NCBI RefSeq assembly: GCF_902499125.1
Contig: NZ_CABVPX010000003.1
Span: 124,001-188,000 of the forward strand
DNA length: 64,000 nt
DNA from: Burkholderia arboris
Lineage (GTDB): Bacteria > Pseudomonadota > Gammaproteobacteria > Burkholderiales > Burkholderiaceae
Reading direction: 5' to 3'
Shown here piece after piece: positions 8,201 to 16,711 of this stretch; the first letter of the stretch is position 1; each line of letters starts with the position of its first letter. Under the pieces are notes generated by a model. That model saw only the letters and a program-made list of their open reading frames with translations, had not been told where the DNA came from and did no database searches. The position numbers and the translations under genes were made by a program.

Positions 8201-9388
8201 TCAGCGATCCACCGGCGCCTGCACGCGCGCCTTCCACTGGCCGCCCTTGCCGCGCCAGTAGCGCCACGCAGACGCGAACGTCGCGCCGACGTAGAACAGC
8301 GCGACGAGCGGCAGCGCGGGCGCCCACAGCGGCGAGCGCCGGTAGTAGCGCAGCATCGGCGCATACGCGGCGCACATCGACGCCCACGCGAGCCAGGCCG
8401 GCCACGCACGCGCGCCGTACGCGAGCGCCGCGACGGGCGGCACGAGATAGATGATCGTCATCCCGAGCAGCGTGCCGGCCAGCAGCAGCGGCGAATAGTG
8501 CAGCTGCGTGAACGCGGTGCGCGCGATCATGTTCCAGATGTCGCGCCAGCTGTCGTACGGGCGCAACGACACGCTGCGGTCAGCCAGGTCGAGACGGATC
8601 GGATGGCGGCCGCTGCCGCGATGCTTGATCTGCGCGGCCAGGCTGCAGTCGTCGATCAGCGCGCCGCGGATCGACTCGATGCCGCCCGCTTCCTCGAGCG
8701 CCGTGCGCTTCACGAGCATGCAGCCGCCGGCGGCGCCGGCCGTGCGGTTGCGCGGGTTGTTGATCCACGAGAACGGGTACAGCTTCGCGAAGAAGAACAC
8801 GAACGCCGGGATCAGCGCCTTTTCCCAGAACGAATCGCAACGCAGCCGCACCATCAGCGACACGAGATCGCGGTTCTCGGCCTGCGCGCGCGTCACGAGC
8901 TGCGCGACGGCATCGGGCGGATGGCCGATGTCGGCGTCCGTCAGCAGCAGGTAGTCGGCCGGCAGGCCAAGCGTCTGCACCGCGGCGATCCCCTGCGACT
9001 GCGCCCACACCTTGCCCGACCAGCCGGCCGGCAGCGGCTTCGCGGCCAGCACCGTCAGCCGGTCGGCGCGGTTGATCGCGAGCGCGGCCGCGCGGGCCGC
9101 GTCGGCAGTGCCATCGTCGCTGTGGTCGTCGACAATGATCAGATGAAATCCGCCCGGGTAATCCTGCTCGAGCAGCGAGGTCGCTGCGCGAGCGATCACG
9201 TCGGCTTCGTTACGCGCCGGCACGACCGCAACGACGGCCGGCCAGCCAGCCTCGGCAGCCGCCCCGCGTGCCTCGGGCGGCAGCGGCCGCGCAGGCTGCG
9301 CACGCCAGAAACCGCCGCGCGCGACGAGCAGCACGATCCAGATCATCAGCGACAGGCCGGACACCAGGAAAGCAATCACCAGCATCAT
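8201..9388 (-). CDS. hpnB: Hopene-associated glycosyltransferase (HpnB-like)
   Basis: A 395-residue membrane-bound family 2 glycosyltransferase. One N-terminal hydrophobic helix is followed by the GT-A domain: VVPARNEADVI, then LIIVDDHSDDGTAD with the nucleotide-binding Asp pair, then LLLTDADIGHPP containing the DxD-like metal site. A later DDCSLAAQIKHRG segment resembles the catalytic QxxRW region, and three C-terminal hydrophobic helices follow. This layout is that of HpnB, found with hopanoid genes and proposed to modify hopene or a derived lipid. An AGGAGG lies seven bases before the ATG at 9388 and only one base from the ATG at 9394, so 9388 is chosen. Confidence 0.85.
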   Translation of the reverse strand: MMLVIAFLVSGLSLMIWIVLLVARGGFWRAQPARPLPPEARGAAAEAGWPAVVAVVPARNEADVIARAATSLLEQDYPGGFHLIIVDDHSDDGTADAARAAALAINRADRLTVLAAKPLPAGWSGKVWAQSQGIAAVQTLGLPADYLLLTDADIGHPPDAVAQLVTRAQAENRDLVSLMVRLRCDSFWEKALIPAFVFFFAKLYPFSWINNPRNRTAGAAGGCMLVKRTALEEAGGIESIRGALIDDCSLAAQIKHRGSGRHPIRLDLADRSVSLRPYDSWRDIWNMIARTAFTQLHYSPLLLAGTLLGMTIIYLVPPVAALAYGARAWPAWLAWASMCAAYAPMLRYYRRSPLWAPALPLVALFYVGATFASAWRYWRGKGGQWKARVQAPVDR

Positions 9389-9790
9389 CGGCATGCCTCC
9401 TGCCGGACGCCGGCATGCCCGATATCAATAGGGGTCAGGAACAAAACGCCCGAAACCGCACCGGCGGACGGGCAATACGCGTAAGAATCGACGGTCATCG
9501 AATGGCCTTGAAATGAGCGCGACGCCGGGCAGCCGGAGCGGCCGCCCGCGAAACCGCGTAGTTTACTGGGTTCCGCGCACGCCAGCGCCGACGCGGCTCT
9601 CCCGCAATTGCAACAGCGCCGACACAGCACCAGAGCAAGGACGGCGCGATAGGGTTAAAATGCGCGATTAATTCGGGGTTCCGGGGCCTGGCCGGCCGGT
9701 TCGTTCCTGCCTTCATAACATCAAGCCGGGGCGAGCGAGCAGGTGCCAGCTCCTTGAACCCCGGCGTCTGTCGTCGGAGTTCGCTCACCT
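9389..9790. other. Intergenic region and leader upstream of ispH
   Basis: About 400 bp between divergent genes with no convincing frame. A/T-richer tracts at 9425-9470 and 9650-9680 are likely promoter positions. A GCCGGGG/CCCCGGC stem (9725-9731 with 9759-9765) with an inner GAGC/GCTC pair lies about 25 bases before the ispH start and would form a leader hairpin; its role is unknown. Confidence 0.4.
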
Positions 9791-10732
9791 ATGCGAGTCA
9801 TCCTTGCCCAGCCCCGCGGCTTTTGTGCGGGGGTTGTCCGCGCGATCGAAATCGTCGATCGCGCGCTGCAACAGCACGGTGCGCCGGTTTATGTACGCCA
9901 TGAAATCGTGCATAACCGGCACGTCGTAGAAAATCTGCGTAATAAAGGGGCACGATTCGTTGAGGAACTCGACGAGGTGCCGCACGGCGCTGTCGCGATC
10001 TTCAGCGCGCACGGTGTCGCCCAAACGGTCGAGCGCGACGCGGAAACGCGCGGGCTCGACGTGCTCGACGCGACCTGCCCGCTCGTCACGAAAGTGCACG
10101 TGCAGGGCCGCCAGTATGTCGGGGCGGGCCGCCGGCTGATCCTGATCGGCCACGCGGGCCACCCGGAAGTCGAGGGTACGATCGGCCAGATTCCGGCCGA
10201 GGTGATCCTCGTGCAGAGCGAAGCCGAAGTCGATACGCTGACGCTGCCCGTCGACACGCCGGTCGCGTACATCACGCAGACCACGCTGTCGGTCGACGAT
10301 ACGCGCGGCATCATCGAAGCGCTGCAGCGCCGGTTCACCGACATCGTCGGCCCGGACACGCGTGACATCTGCTACGCGACGCAAAATCGCCAGGCCGCCG
10401 TGCGCGAGCTGAGCGAACAGGTTGACGTGCTGCTCGTCGTCGGTGCGACGAACAGCTCGAACTCGAACCGCCTGCGCGAGATCGGCACCGAAAGCGGTGT
10501 GCCGAGCTATCTCGTCGCCGACGGCTCGGAAGTCAAGGCCGAATGGTTCGCGGGTGTGCAGACGGTCGGCCTGACGGCCGGCGCGTCGGCGCCCGAAGAG
10601 ATGGTCGAGGATGTAATTGGCGCGCTGCGCGCGCTGGGGCCCGTCGATGTCGCGACGATGGCGGGCCGTGAGGAAAAAGTCGAATTCAAGCTGCCGGCGA
10701 AGCTCACGCAAGCTGTCGCCCGCGAAGTTTAA
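9791..10732 (+). CDS. ispH: 4-hydroxy-3-methylbut-2-enyl diphosphate reductase
   Basis: A 313-residue iron-sulfur enzyme, the last step of the MEP pathway, giving IPP and DMAPP. The three cluster-binding cysteines are visible as C12 (RGFCAGV), C96 ([10 protein letters not shown]) and C194 ([10 protein letters not shown]). The family's histidines (HEIVHN, SAHGV, GHAGHPE) and the TNSSNSNRL substrate loop are intact. The length matches the family. The ribosome binding site is weak (GGAG about 15 bases upstream). It is followed by hpnH after 12 bp, with the hpnH Shine-Dalgarno overlapping its stop codon. The coupling suggests this copy feeds hopanoid synthesis. Confidence 0.96.
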   Translation: MRVILAQPRGFCAGVVRAIEIVDRALQQHGAPVYVRHEIVHNRHVVENLRNKGARFVEELDEVPHGAVAIFSAHGVAQTVERDAETRGLDVLDATCPLVTKVHVQGRQYVGAGRRLILIGHAGHPEVEGTIGQIPAEVILVQSEAEVDTLTLPVDTPVAYITQTTLSVDDTRGIIEALQRRFTDIVGPDTRDICYATQNRQAAVRELSEQVDVLLVVGATNSSNSNRLREIGTESGVPSYLVADGSEVKAEWFAGVQTVGLTAGASAPEEMVEDVIGALRALGPVDVATMAGREEKVEFKLPAKLTQAVAREV

Positions 10733-10744
10733 GGAGGACATCCC

Positions 10745-11905
10745 TTGTCTATTCCGCTGCTCCAGCAAGTCCGTGTCGGCGCCTACATCGTGCGCCAGCA
10801 CCTGTCCGGCAACAAACGCTATCCGCTCGCGCTGATGCTCGAGCCGCTGTTCCGCTGCAACCTCGCGTGCAACGGCTGCGGCAAGATCGATTATCCGGAT
10901 CCGATCCTGAACCAGCGCCTGTCCGTCGAGGAATGCCTGCAGGCCGTCGACGAGTGCGGCGCGCCCGTCGTGTCGATCGCCGGTGGCGAACCGCTGCTCC
11001 ACAAGGAGATGCCGGAAATCGTCAAGGGCATCATGAAGCGCAAGAAGTTCGTGTACCTGTGCACGAACGCGCTGCTGATGGAAAAGAAGATGGACGACTA
11101 CGAGCCGAGCCCGTATTTCGTCTGGTCGGTCCACCTCGACGGTGACAAGGAAGCGCACGATCACTCGGTGTCGCAGGACGGCGTGTACGACAAGGCCGTC
11201 GCGGCAATCAAGGAAGCGAAGCGCCGCGGCTTCCGCGTGAACATCAACTGCACGCTGTTCAACGATGCAGTGCCGGAGCGCGTCGCGAAGTTCTTCGACA
11301 CGCTGGGCCCGATCGGCGTCGACGGCATCACGGTGTCGCCGGGTTACGCGTACGAACGCGCGCCGGATCAGCAGCACTTCCTGAACCGCGACAAGACGAA
11401 GAACCTGTTCCGCGAAATCCTGAAACGCGGCGAAGGCGGCAAGCGCTGGTCGTTCAGCCAGTCGTCGCTGTTCCTCGACTTCCTGGCCGGCAACCAGACG
11501 TACAAGTGCACGCCGTGGGGCAACCCGGCGCGTACGGTGTTCGGCTGGCAGAAGCCGTGCTACCTGGTCGGCGAAGGTTACGTGAAGACCTTCAAGGAAC
11601 TGATGGAAACGACGGAGTGGGACAACTACGGCGTCGGCAACTACGAGAAGTGCGCGGACTGCATGGTCCACTGCGGCTTCGAAGCCACCGCCGTGATGGA
11701 CACGATCTCGAACCCGCTGAAGGCGCTGCGCGTGAGCCGCAAGGGCATCAAGACCGACGGCCCGTTCGCGCCGGACATCTCGATCGCGAAGCAGCGTCCG
11801 GCCGAGTACGTGTTCTCGCGCCACGTCGAGATCAAGCTCGAGGAAATCCAGCGCGCCGGCAAGGGCAAGCTGCAGAAGCCGGCCAAGCCGGCAACCGCGG
11901 CTTAA
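10745..11905 (+). CDS. hpnH: Adenosyl-hopene transferase, radical SAM protein HpnH
   Basis: A 386-residue radical SAM enzyme that joins the 5'-deoxyadenosyl group to hopene, the first step to extended C35 hopanoids. The cluster motif CxxxCxxC is at C38, C42 and C45 (FRCNLACNGC). GGEPL of the SAM site follows, and the C-terminal domain has the CADCMVHCGFE cysteine group of the family. The start codon is TTG at 10745, supported by AAGGAGG at 10731-10737 with a 7-base spacer; the alternative ATG codons lie inside conserved sequence. It is cotranscribed with ispH, and two stem-loops follow it. Confidence 0.95.
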   Translation: MSIPLLQQVRVGAYIVRQHLSGNKRYPLALMLEPLFRCNLACNGCGKIDYPDPILNQRLSVEECLQAVDECGAPVVSIAGGEPLLHKEMPEIVKGIMKRKKFVYLCTNALLMEKKMDDYEPSPYFVWSVHLDGDKEAHDHSVSQDGVYDKAVAAIKEAKRRGFRVNINCTLFNDAVPERVAKFFDTLGPIGVDGITVSPGYAYERAPDQQHFLNRDKTKNLFREILKRGEGGKRWSFSQSSLFLDFLAGNQTYKCTPWGNPARTVFGWQKPCYLVGEGYVKTFKELMETTEWDNYGVGNYEKCADCMVHCGFEATAVMDTISNPLKALRVSRKGIKTDGPFAPDISIAKQRPAEYVFSRHVEIKLEEIQRAGKGKLQKPAKPATAA

Positions 11906-11918
11906 GCGCGGTTGGCCA

Positions 11919-11940
11919 CGCGGAGGCTTGCGCCTCCGCG
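11919..11940 (+). terminator. Stem-loop after hpnH
   Basis: A perfect 9-bp stem CGCGGAGGC/GCCTCCGCG with a TTGC loop, without a T run. It precedes the stronger terminator. Confidence 0.5.
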
Positions 11941-11954
11941 CCGGCAGGTATCGA

Positions 11955-11994
11955 AAAAGCGCCACGGAGTTCGCTCCGTGGCGCTTTTGTTTTT
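11955..11994 (+). terminator. Strong Rho-independent terminator of the ispH-hpnH operon
   Basis: A 15-bp perfect stem starting AAAAGCGCCACGG with a TTCG tetraloop is followed by TTTTGTTTTT. A textbook terminator closing the rightward transcript. Confidence 0.93.
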
Positions 11995-12054
11995 CCGGAC
12001 GCGGTGTCGCGCATTGCGCTTGCGCGCAGCGTGCCGGGGGCGAACGCCGGTTGC

Positions 12055-12315
12055 CTAGCTTCGCGACTCCGCCGCCGCGATCAGCTGCCACGCGGTCGGG
12101 CCCGGATCGCGTGCCGGGTCGGACGGCGGATCGAGATCGTGGCGATGCGCTTCGTCGGATGGCAATGCCTGCGACTTCGCGATGCCGATCTCGTCGCCGC
12201 ATACGGTGCATCGATAAATGCCCGCAACGGTCACCTGACTGCCCGGTGACAGGTTCTCGCTGAATGCGCGACCGCTTCCGCACGTGAAGTAGCCGCCGAT
12301 CCTGTATAGCGCCAT
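12055..12315 (-). CDS. Small hypothetical protein with CxxC and HxH
   Basis: An 86-residue protein with an excellent ribosome binding site (AGGAGGAG directly before the ATG). An early Cys (YFTCGSG), a CTVCG pair at about residues 36-39 and an HRH at about 57-59 suggest a small metal-binding, zinc-ribbon-like fold. The first half is beta-like (SPGSQVTVAGIYRC); the C-terminus is Pro/Asp-rich. It has no signal peptide. It is a lone leftward gene convergent with hpnH. Function is unknown; the call as a gene rests on the ribosome binding site and the metal-ligand pattern. Confidence 0.65.
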   Translation of the reverse strand: MALYRIGGYFTCGSGRAFSENLSPGSQVTVAGIYRCTVCGDEIGIAKSQALPSDEAHRHDLDPPSDPARDPGPTAWQLIAAAESRS

Positions 12316-12485
12316 CGCTCCTCCTGACCAAAACGAATGCGTTCACGTCGACACGCACGATCGTCGCAAACGCGAGGATGGACCGTCATCGACCGAACGC
12401 ATCCGGGCTCCAGTGATGACATTAGACGGCGAGCGTCGGCACGATGAAATGGGACGCGTATGAAACACGCCCCACGGCCGGTCAC

Positions 12486-12965
12486 TCAATGCAGAACGGC
12501 GGGCGCGCGCATCTTCGCCGCCGCCTGCGCGACCAGTGCCGGCTGTTCGGCCGACGCGAACGTGCAGACATGACGCCACAGCTCGGCGAGCCGATGCCGG
12601 GTGAGCGTCGCGACGCAGGCGTCGTTCGCGGCGAGCACGGGTTCGAGTACCGCGCATTCGTCGTCGTACAGCGTCCATGCGCCGCTTTGCGCGGCGCGCG
12701 CCACGCTCGCGTCGAGCGCGCGCTCCGCGTCGACGCACAGGTCGATGCTCGCTTCGGGAGAAACCGCATCGTCGAGCGCGAGAAAAACCAGATACACGCT
12801 CGTGCGCAGCCGCATCAGCAACGTTTCGCTGCCGTGCTCGCCGCGCAGCGCGACGAGCGCCATGTGGCATTTCAGCGAGATGTCGCGTGCATGCGCGGGC
12901 GGCAGCGGCAGCAGCCATTCGCGGGTCAATGGCGGATGGCGACGGACTTTCCGGGCGGCCTTCAT
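12486..12965 (-). CDS. Conserved-looking hypothetical protein
   Basis: A 159-residue soluble protein I do not recognise. It begins with a basic MKAARKVRR segment, then a PPLTREWLLPLPPAHARD motif and alternating helices of ordinary composition, which looks like real coding sequence, unlike the Arg-rich extension upstream of 12965. It has five cysteines and no pairing pattern, no signal peptide and no membrane helix. The residue mix and helix pattern would fit a small all-helical protein. Neighbours are unrelated small genes, so context gives no function. Confidence 0.6.
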   Translation of the reverse strand: MKAARKVRRHPPLTREWLLPLPPAHARDISLKCHMALVALRGEHGSETLLMRLRTSVYLVFLALDDAVSPEASIDLCVDAERALDASVARAAQSGAWTLYDDECAVLEPVLAANDACVATLTRHRLAELWRHVCTFASAEQPALVAQAAAKMRAPAVLH

Positions 12966-13188
12966 GATTCGGCCTCGCTCGCGGCCCCGTCGTCCGCCGC
13001 AAATGCCGGCCACGCGGAGCGGCACGCGACGGCGCCGCGGCCCGCGCCGCGAAGGCCGCTCGCGCGGCGCCGACCGCCGTGCACATCGGCCCGCTGCCGC
13101 GTCGCGCATGCTTCCGGCAGCCTGCGTATCGCCGACGCGCACAACGCGCCGGCCAACCGGTTGGGGCATGCCATGTTCGTCTCCTGCA

Positions 13189-13566
13189 TCAGAACGTGTT
13201 CTCGCCCTTCAGGTAGTACGCGGTTTTCACGAAGAACGCCTTCACCGGATGACCGCCCTGCGCGTCGCGGGCTGCCTGCGCTTGCATCGCGGCCTTCTCT
13301 TCGCGCGAACGGTCTGGCACCGGATCGTGCACACGCTGGAGCGCGCGCTGCATCTCGAGCGGATAGTTCTGGTTGCCGACCGACGTCGCGCGATAACCGG
13401 CACGTGTCATCTGCATCAGCTGCGCATCGGTTTCGGCACGCGCCGCCGACCAGGTCATCCGCGCGGCATTCGGGGTGTCGCCGGTACCCATCGACTGCGC
13501 AAAACCGACGGCGGGCAGCGCAGCGAGTGCGCAGGAAAGAACAGCAACGGGAACGAGGGATCGCAT
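13189..13566 (-). CDS. Exported DUF4148-like protein
   Basis: A 125-residue protein with a clear Sec signal peptide (basic MRS start, hydrophobic core, cleavage after AVGFA-Q at about residue 23). The mature part contains an ARAETDAQLMQMTRAGYRAT helix followed by NQNYPLEMQRA, resembling the AELxxLExAGYxP...YPxxIQ pattern of DUF4148 proteins that are numerous in Burkholderia. GGAGG lies six bases before the ATG. Likely periplasmic; the function of the family is not known. Confidence 0.75.
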   Translation of the reverse strand: MRSLVPVAVLSCALAALPAVGFAQSMGTGDTPNAARMTWSAARAETDAQLMQMTRAGYRATSVGNQNYPLEMQRALQRVHDPVPDRSREEKAAMQAQAARDAQGGHPVKAFFVKTAYYLKGENTF

Positions 13567-14057
13567 AGTGGCCTCCAGATGGTTGTCCCCGCATCGATCG
13601 TTCATCGTCGATGCGTTGAAATCATCGTATGCCGCGCCGCATGCCGCTTGAATAGACGAATCCGCAATTGATATTTTCGGCTTCGGAATCGGGCGCGCGA
13701 GTCGTGTCATTCGCGAATCCCGTCGAAATGGAATTTCTTTATTCCATTCAACGACCTGATCGCATTTTTGCGAGCGATCAGAAGCGCCATGCCCACCGCT
13801 TTTTCAATTTCCGAAATGACGTGTTGCCGGTGCGATTCCGGCCGGCACCCGTGCCGGCAGGGCTTCCGGCGTGATATCGCGCACGCGGATAGCGTGACAA
13901 TGATTTCATCGGATCAAACGGTTCTTCTGATACAGGACAAATCATCTGCTTCGGATTGCCGGATCGCGACACGACGGTCGCAGCAAGGACGCGCGATAAT
14001 CACGCATCGGCCGTTTCGCACGGCATCTCACGCATTCCTTTTTTATCGAGTCCTTCC
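13567..14057. other. Intergenic region with a hairpin
   Basis: About 490 bp between divergent genes; the part 13640-14050 is notably less GC-rich than its neighbours. A perfect 8-bp stem AATGGAAT/ATTCCATT with a TTCTTT loop lies at 13727-13748, and GC-rich inverted repeats (GTGCCGG/CCGGCAC type) lie at about 13826-13862. Open frames here have poor codon use and I call no gene. Confidence 0.45.
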
Positions 14058-14411
14058 ATGGCAGCCCTCGACACCACCGCCATCGCCAGCTGGCATGCAC
14101 ACGTCTATTTCGATGCGGCCAGCCGCGACGCAGCCTGGGCATTTCGCCAGGTCGTCGACGAACGGTTCGGCGCGGTCATCGAACTCGGCCGCTTTCACGA
14201 GCGCCTCGTCGGCCCGCATCCGGCCTGGTCGTACCAGATTGCGTTCGACGCCGCGCGATTCGACGACATCGTGCCGTGGCTCGTACTGAACCACGGCGCG
14301 CTCGACATCTTCCTGCATCCGAATACGAACGACGAACTGCGCGACCATCGCGATTGCGCGGTGTGGATCGGGAAGTCGTATGCACTGAATCTCGACGCGC
14401 TGGCCGGATAA
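14058..14411 (+). CDS. DOPA 4,5-dioxygenase-family protein
   Basis: A 117-residue cytosolic protein matching the small DOPA-dioxygenase-like family (aromatic ring-cleaving fold). The conserved histidine segments are present: WHAHVYFD near the N-terminus, HPAWSYQIAF in the middle and LNHGALDIFLHPNT near the C-terminus. Family length is about 110-120 residues. Plant and fungal relatives extradiol-cleave DOPA; bacterial substrates are mostly unknown. The start at 14058 puts the WHAHVYF motif about 12 residues in, as in relatives. It is convergent with the MarR gene. Confidence 0.8.
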   Translation: MAALDTTAIASWHAHVYFDAASRDAAWAFRQVVDERFGAVIELGRFHERLVGPHPAWSYQIAFDAARFDDIVPWLVLNHGALDIFLHPNTNDELRDHRDCAVWIGKSYALNLDALAG

Positions 14412-14439
14412 GGGCCCGCGGCGACCAGCGACCAGCGAC

Positions 14440-14477
<38 letters not shown>

Positions 14478-14493
14478 CAGCCGGCGATCGCGA

Positions 14494-14961
14494 TCAATCG
14501 ATGTCGTTCGCGCGCTCGATTCCGGCCATCCGTTCGAGATTCGCATTCACGCGGCCGAGCAACGCCGCCAGCTGTTCTCGCTCCGCGTCGCTCAACCCCG
14601 CCAGCGCCTGCTCGCTCGCACCGTCCATCACGGCCCGCCCCTTCGCAAGCCCCTTCGTCGCCGAATCCGTCAGCGAGATCAGGCGGCTACGCCGGTCGTC
14701 CGGATCGGGCACGCGCAGCACGAGGCCGTCGCGCTCCATCCGGTTCAGCAACTGCGCCATGCTCGGCTGCTCGACCTGCGCACGCCGCGCGAGCTCCGTC
14801 TGCGACAGCGCGCCCGCCTTCTTCAACGACACCAGCACCGGGACCTGGCTCATCGCGAAACCCAGTTCACGCAGCGGCCGATCGACCACGCGCGCGAACA
14901 GCCGGTAAGTGAAGCCGATCAGCGGCAACGGATTCGTCTTCGTCGTCTCGGGAGCACTCAT
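14494..14961 (-). CDS. MarR-family transcriptional regulator
   Basis: A 155-residue winged-helix repressor. The MarR core is clear: LSQTELARRAQVEQPSMAQLLNRMERDGLV forms the recognition helix region and DPDDRRSRLISLTDSA the wing with its DxRSR-like tip. It is divergently transcribed from the monooxygenase-SnoaL-MFS operon, with a strong dyad in the 65-bp gap. The likely role is repression of that operon and itself, relieved by an aromatic or drug-like ligand; this last point is inference from the family. Confidence 0.92.
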   Translation of the reverse strand: MSAPETTKTNPLPLIGFTYRLFARVVDRPLRELGFAMSQVPVLVSLKKAGALSQTELARRAQVEQPSMAQLLNRMERDGLVLRVPDPDDRRSRLISLTDSATKGLAKGRAVMDGASEQALAGLSDAEREQLAALLGRVNANLERMAGIERANDID

Positions 14962-14962
14962 A

Positions 14963-15004
14963 TTGACATTCCATAGGTGGCTATGATTTTATATAGGCAC
15001 CTAT
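14963..15004. promoter_or_regulatory. MarR operator and overlapping promoter
   Basis: ATAGGTGGCTAT (14973-14984) and ATAGGCACCTAT (14993-15004) form a dyad with 11 of 12 pairs matching and an 8-bp spacer. A TTGACA (14963-14968) just left of it can serve as a rightward -35, placing the dyad over the core promoter. Well placed for repression of both divergent transcripts. Confidence 0.75.
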
Positions 15005-15026
15005 ATTATCAAACCGTGAGCGCACC

Positions 15027-16163
15027 ATGAAGCCGGGTTTCCGCATTGCCATCGTCGGGGGTGGGCCGGGCGGCCTCACGCTCGCCCGCCTGCTGACCCT
15101 CGGCGGAATCGACGCAGTCGTGTACGAACGCGACGCGCATCCGCTCGAACGCCCGCAGGGCGGCACGCTGGACCTGCACGAGGAGTCGGGCCTGCTGGCG
15201 CTCGCGCAGGCAGGCCTCACCGGCGCGTTCCTGGCCGTCGCGCGCTACGAGGATCAGAGCTCGCGCCTGCTCGATCGCGCGGGCCGCGTGCTGTTCGACG
15301 ACGACGGCGCCGGCGGCAACCGGCCCGAGGTCGACCGCACCGCGTTGCGCGCGCTGCTGCTCGACGCATTGCCGCCGGGCTGCGTGCAATGGGACCGCCC
15401 GGTACGCGAGGTCCGGATGGCGTCCGACGGGCGCGCGACGCTCGTGTTCGAGCACGGGACGGAGGGACCGTTCGACCTCGTGGTCGGCGCCGACGGCGCA
15501 TGGTCGCGCCTTCGCCCGCTGCTGTCGCCGTACCAGCCGCAGTACAGCGGCCTCACGTTCATCGAATTCGGCATCGACGACATCGATCGCCAGCATCCCG
15601 CGCTGTCGCAGCTCGTCGGCCGCGGCAAGATCGGCGTGCACGGGAACGGCAAGGCAATCATCGCGCAACGCAACGGGCATGCGCACGTGCGCGGCTATGC
15701 GATCTTTCGCGTGCCGCTCGACTGGGTCGCACGGCGCTTCGACTGCGCATCACCCGAGGCGATGCGTGCCGCGCTGATCGCCGAATTCGACGGCTTCGCC
15801 GACGCCTTCCACGACCTGTTTCGCGCCAGCGGCGACCGCTTCGCCAACCGGCCGATCGTCGCGCTGCCGGTCGGACATTGCTGGGCGCATCGTCGCGGTG
15901 TCACGCTGATCGGCGACGCCGCGCATGTGATGTCGCCGTTCGGCGGCGAAGGCGTAAACAACGCGATGCGGGACGCAGCCGAACTCGCGGCCGGCCTCAT
16001 CGCCCACGCCGATCGCGACGCGGCCGTCGCGGCATTCGAGCAGCAGATGTTCGTGCGCGTGACCGAATCGGCACGGGGAGCGGCCGACGCCGCCGCCACC
16101 CAGCTTTCGCACGACGCCGAAGCCCTGACCCTCGCGCGGTATCGCGCCCTGCACGCGGCTTGA
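15027..16163 (+). CDS. FAD-dependent monooxygenase, TetX-like
   Basis: A 378-residue group A flavoprotein hydroxylase. The Rossmann loop GGGPGG is at residues 11-16, the DG motif is in VVGADGAWSR at about 152-161, and the GD motif with the FAD ribityl site is GDAAHVMSPFGGEGVN at about 296-311. The overall arrangement resembles TetX-type enzymes, which hydroxylate tetracyclines, and related aromatic hydroxylases. It is the first gene of an operon with a SnoaL-like protein and a DHA2 efflux pump under a divergent MarR regulator, a grouping typical of detoxification. Whether tetracyclines are substrates cannot be told from sequence. Confidence 0.88.
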   Translation: MKPGFRIAIVGGGPGGLTLARLLTLGGIDAVVYERDAHPLERPQGGTLDLHEESGLLALAQAGLTGAFLAVARYEDQSSRLLDRAGRVLFDDDGAGGNRPEVDRTALRALLLDALPPGCVQWDRPVREVRMASDGRATLVFEHGTEGPFDLVVGADGAWSRLRPLLSPYQPQYSGLTFIEFGIDDIDRQHPALSQLVGRGKIGVHGNGKAIIAQRNGHAHVRGYAIFRVPLDWVARRFDCASPEAMRAALIAEFDGFADAFHDLFRASGDRFANRPIVALPVGHCWAHRRGVTLIGDAAHVMSPFGGEGVNNAMRDAAELAAGLIAHADRDAAVAAFEQQMFVRVTESARGAADAAATQLSHDAEALTLARYRALHAA

Positions 16164-16239
16164 GCGGCGCGCACATCGCGCGCCGGCATCCACGTTTCGG
16201 GTTGGCGTGAAACGTCTCGCGGTGGCGCGCCCATACAGT

Positions 16240-16270
16240 GGGTTTCCGTTATCGACGCTTCCGGAAACCC
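16240..16270 (+). promoter_or_regulatory. Hairpin covering the SnoaL-like gene ribosome binding site
   Basis: A perfect 9-bp stem GGGTTTCCG/CGGAAACCC with a 13-base loop. The right arm contains the only Shine-Dalgarno-like sequence (GGAAA at 16263-16267) for the ATG at 16274, so the fold would hide it. Confidence 0.6.
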
Positions 16271-16273
16271 GCC

Positions 16274-16711
16274 ATGACACCCGCAGACACCGACGCCGAC
16301 GCCCGGCGCATCCATGAAAACTGGCACGCGGCCGTCGTCGCCCGCGACCTCGACGCGCTGATGGCGCTGTATGCCGACGACGCGGTGCTCGAAACGCCGC
16401 TCGTCGTCGTCACGCTGCCCGCGCACGGCTCCGGCGTGCTGCACGGCAAAGCCGCGATCGGCGAATTCTTCGCGGCCGGCCTGCGCAATCCGGGCAGCCG
16501 GCTTGGACGCTGGTACCGGACCGGACTGTTCTTCTCGAACGGCCGCCAGCTGACATGGGAATATCCGCGCGCCACACCGGACGGCGATCAGGTCGATCTC
16601 GTCGAAGTGATGGATCTGCGCGACGGGCTGATCGCGCATCATCGCGTGTATTGGGGATGGGTCGGCTTTCTCGCGCTGCGGGCCGCCACGCCGTCGCCCG
16701 GCCGCGCATGA
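16274..16711 (+). CDS. SnoaL-like/NTF2-fold protein
   Basis: A 145-residue protein of the NTF2/SnoaL-like group. The N-terminal helix IHENWHAAVVARDLDALMALYADDAVLETP is the usual opening, followed by KAAIGEFF and the beta-sheet with WEYPRATPDGDQVDLVEVMDLRDGLIAHHRVYWG. These proteins act as polyketide cyclases, isomerases or small ligand-binding partners. Its stop codon overlaps the start of the MFS gene by four bases (ATGA), so the two are translationally coupled. The upstream hairpin may control its translation. Confidence 0.82.
   Translation: MTPADTDADARRIHENWHAAVVARDLDALMALYADDAVLETPLVVVTLPAHGSGVLHGKAAIGEFFAAGLRNPGSRLGRWYRTGLFFSNGRQLTWEYPRATPDGDQVDLVEVMDLRDGLIAHHRVYWGWVGFLALRAATPSPGRA

Noticed and set aside
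5403-9484. Very long open frames overlapping the hopanoid genes on both strands
   Set aside because: They are Gly/Arg- or Arg/His-rich, contain no domains and mirror the GC-rich third positions of real genes; the repeats of the 6687-8090 gene keep the opposite strand free of stops.
9785-12358. 857-codon leftward frame opposite ispH and hpnH
   Set aside because: Antisense shadow of two well-identified genes, with Arg/His/Asp-rich composition.
13768-14289. Rightward frame through the 13.6-14.1 kb gap
   Set aside because: Poor codon use and overlap with the real gene at 14058 in another frame.
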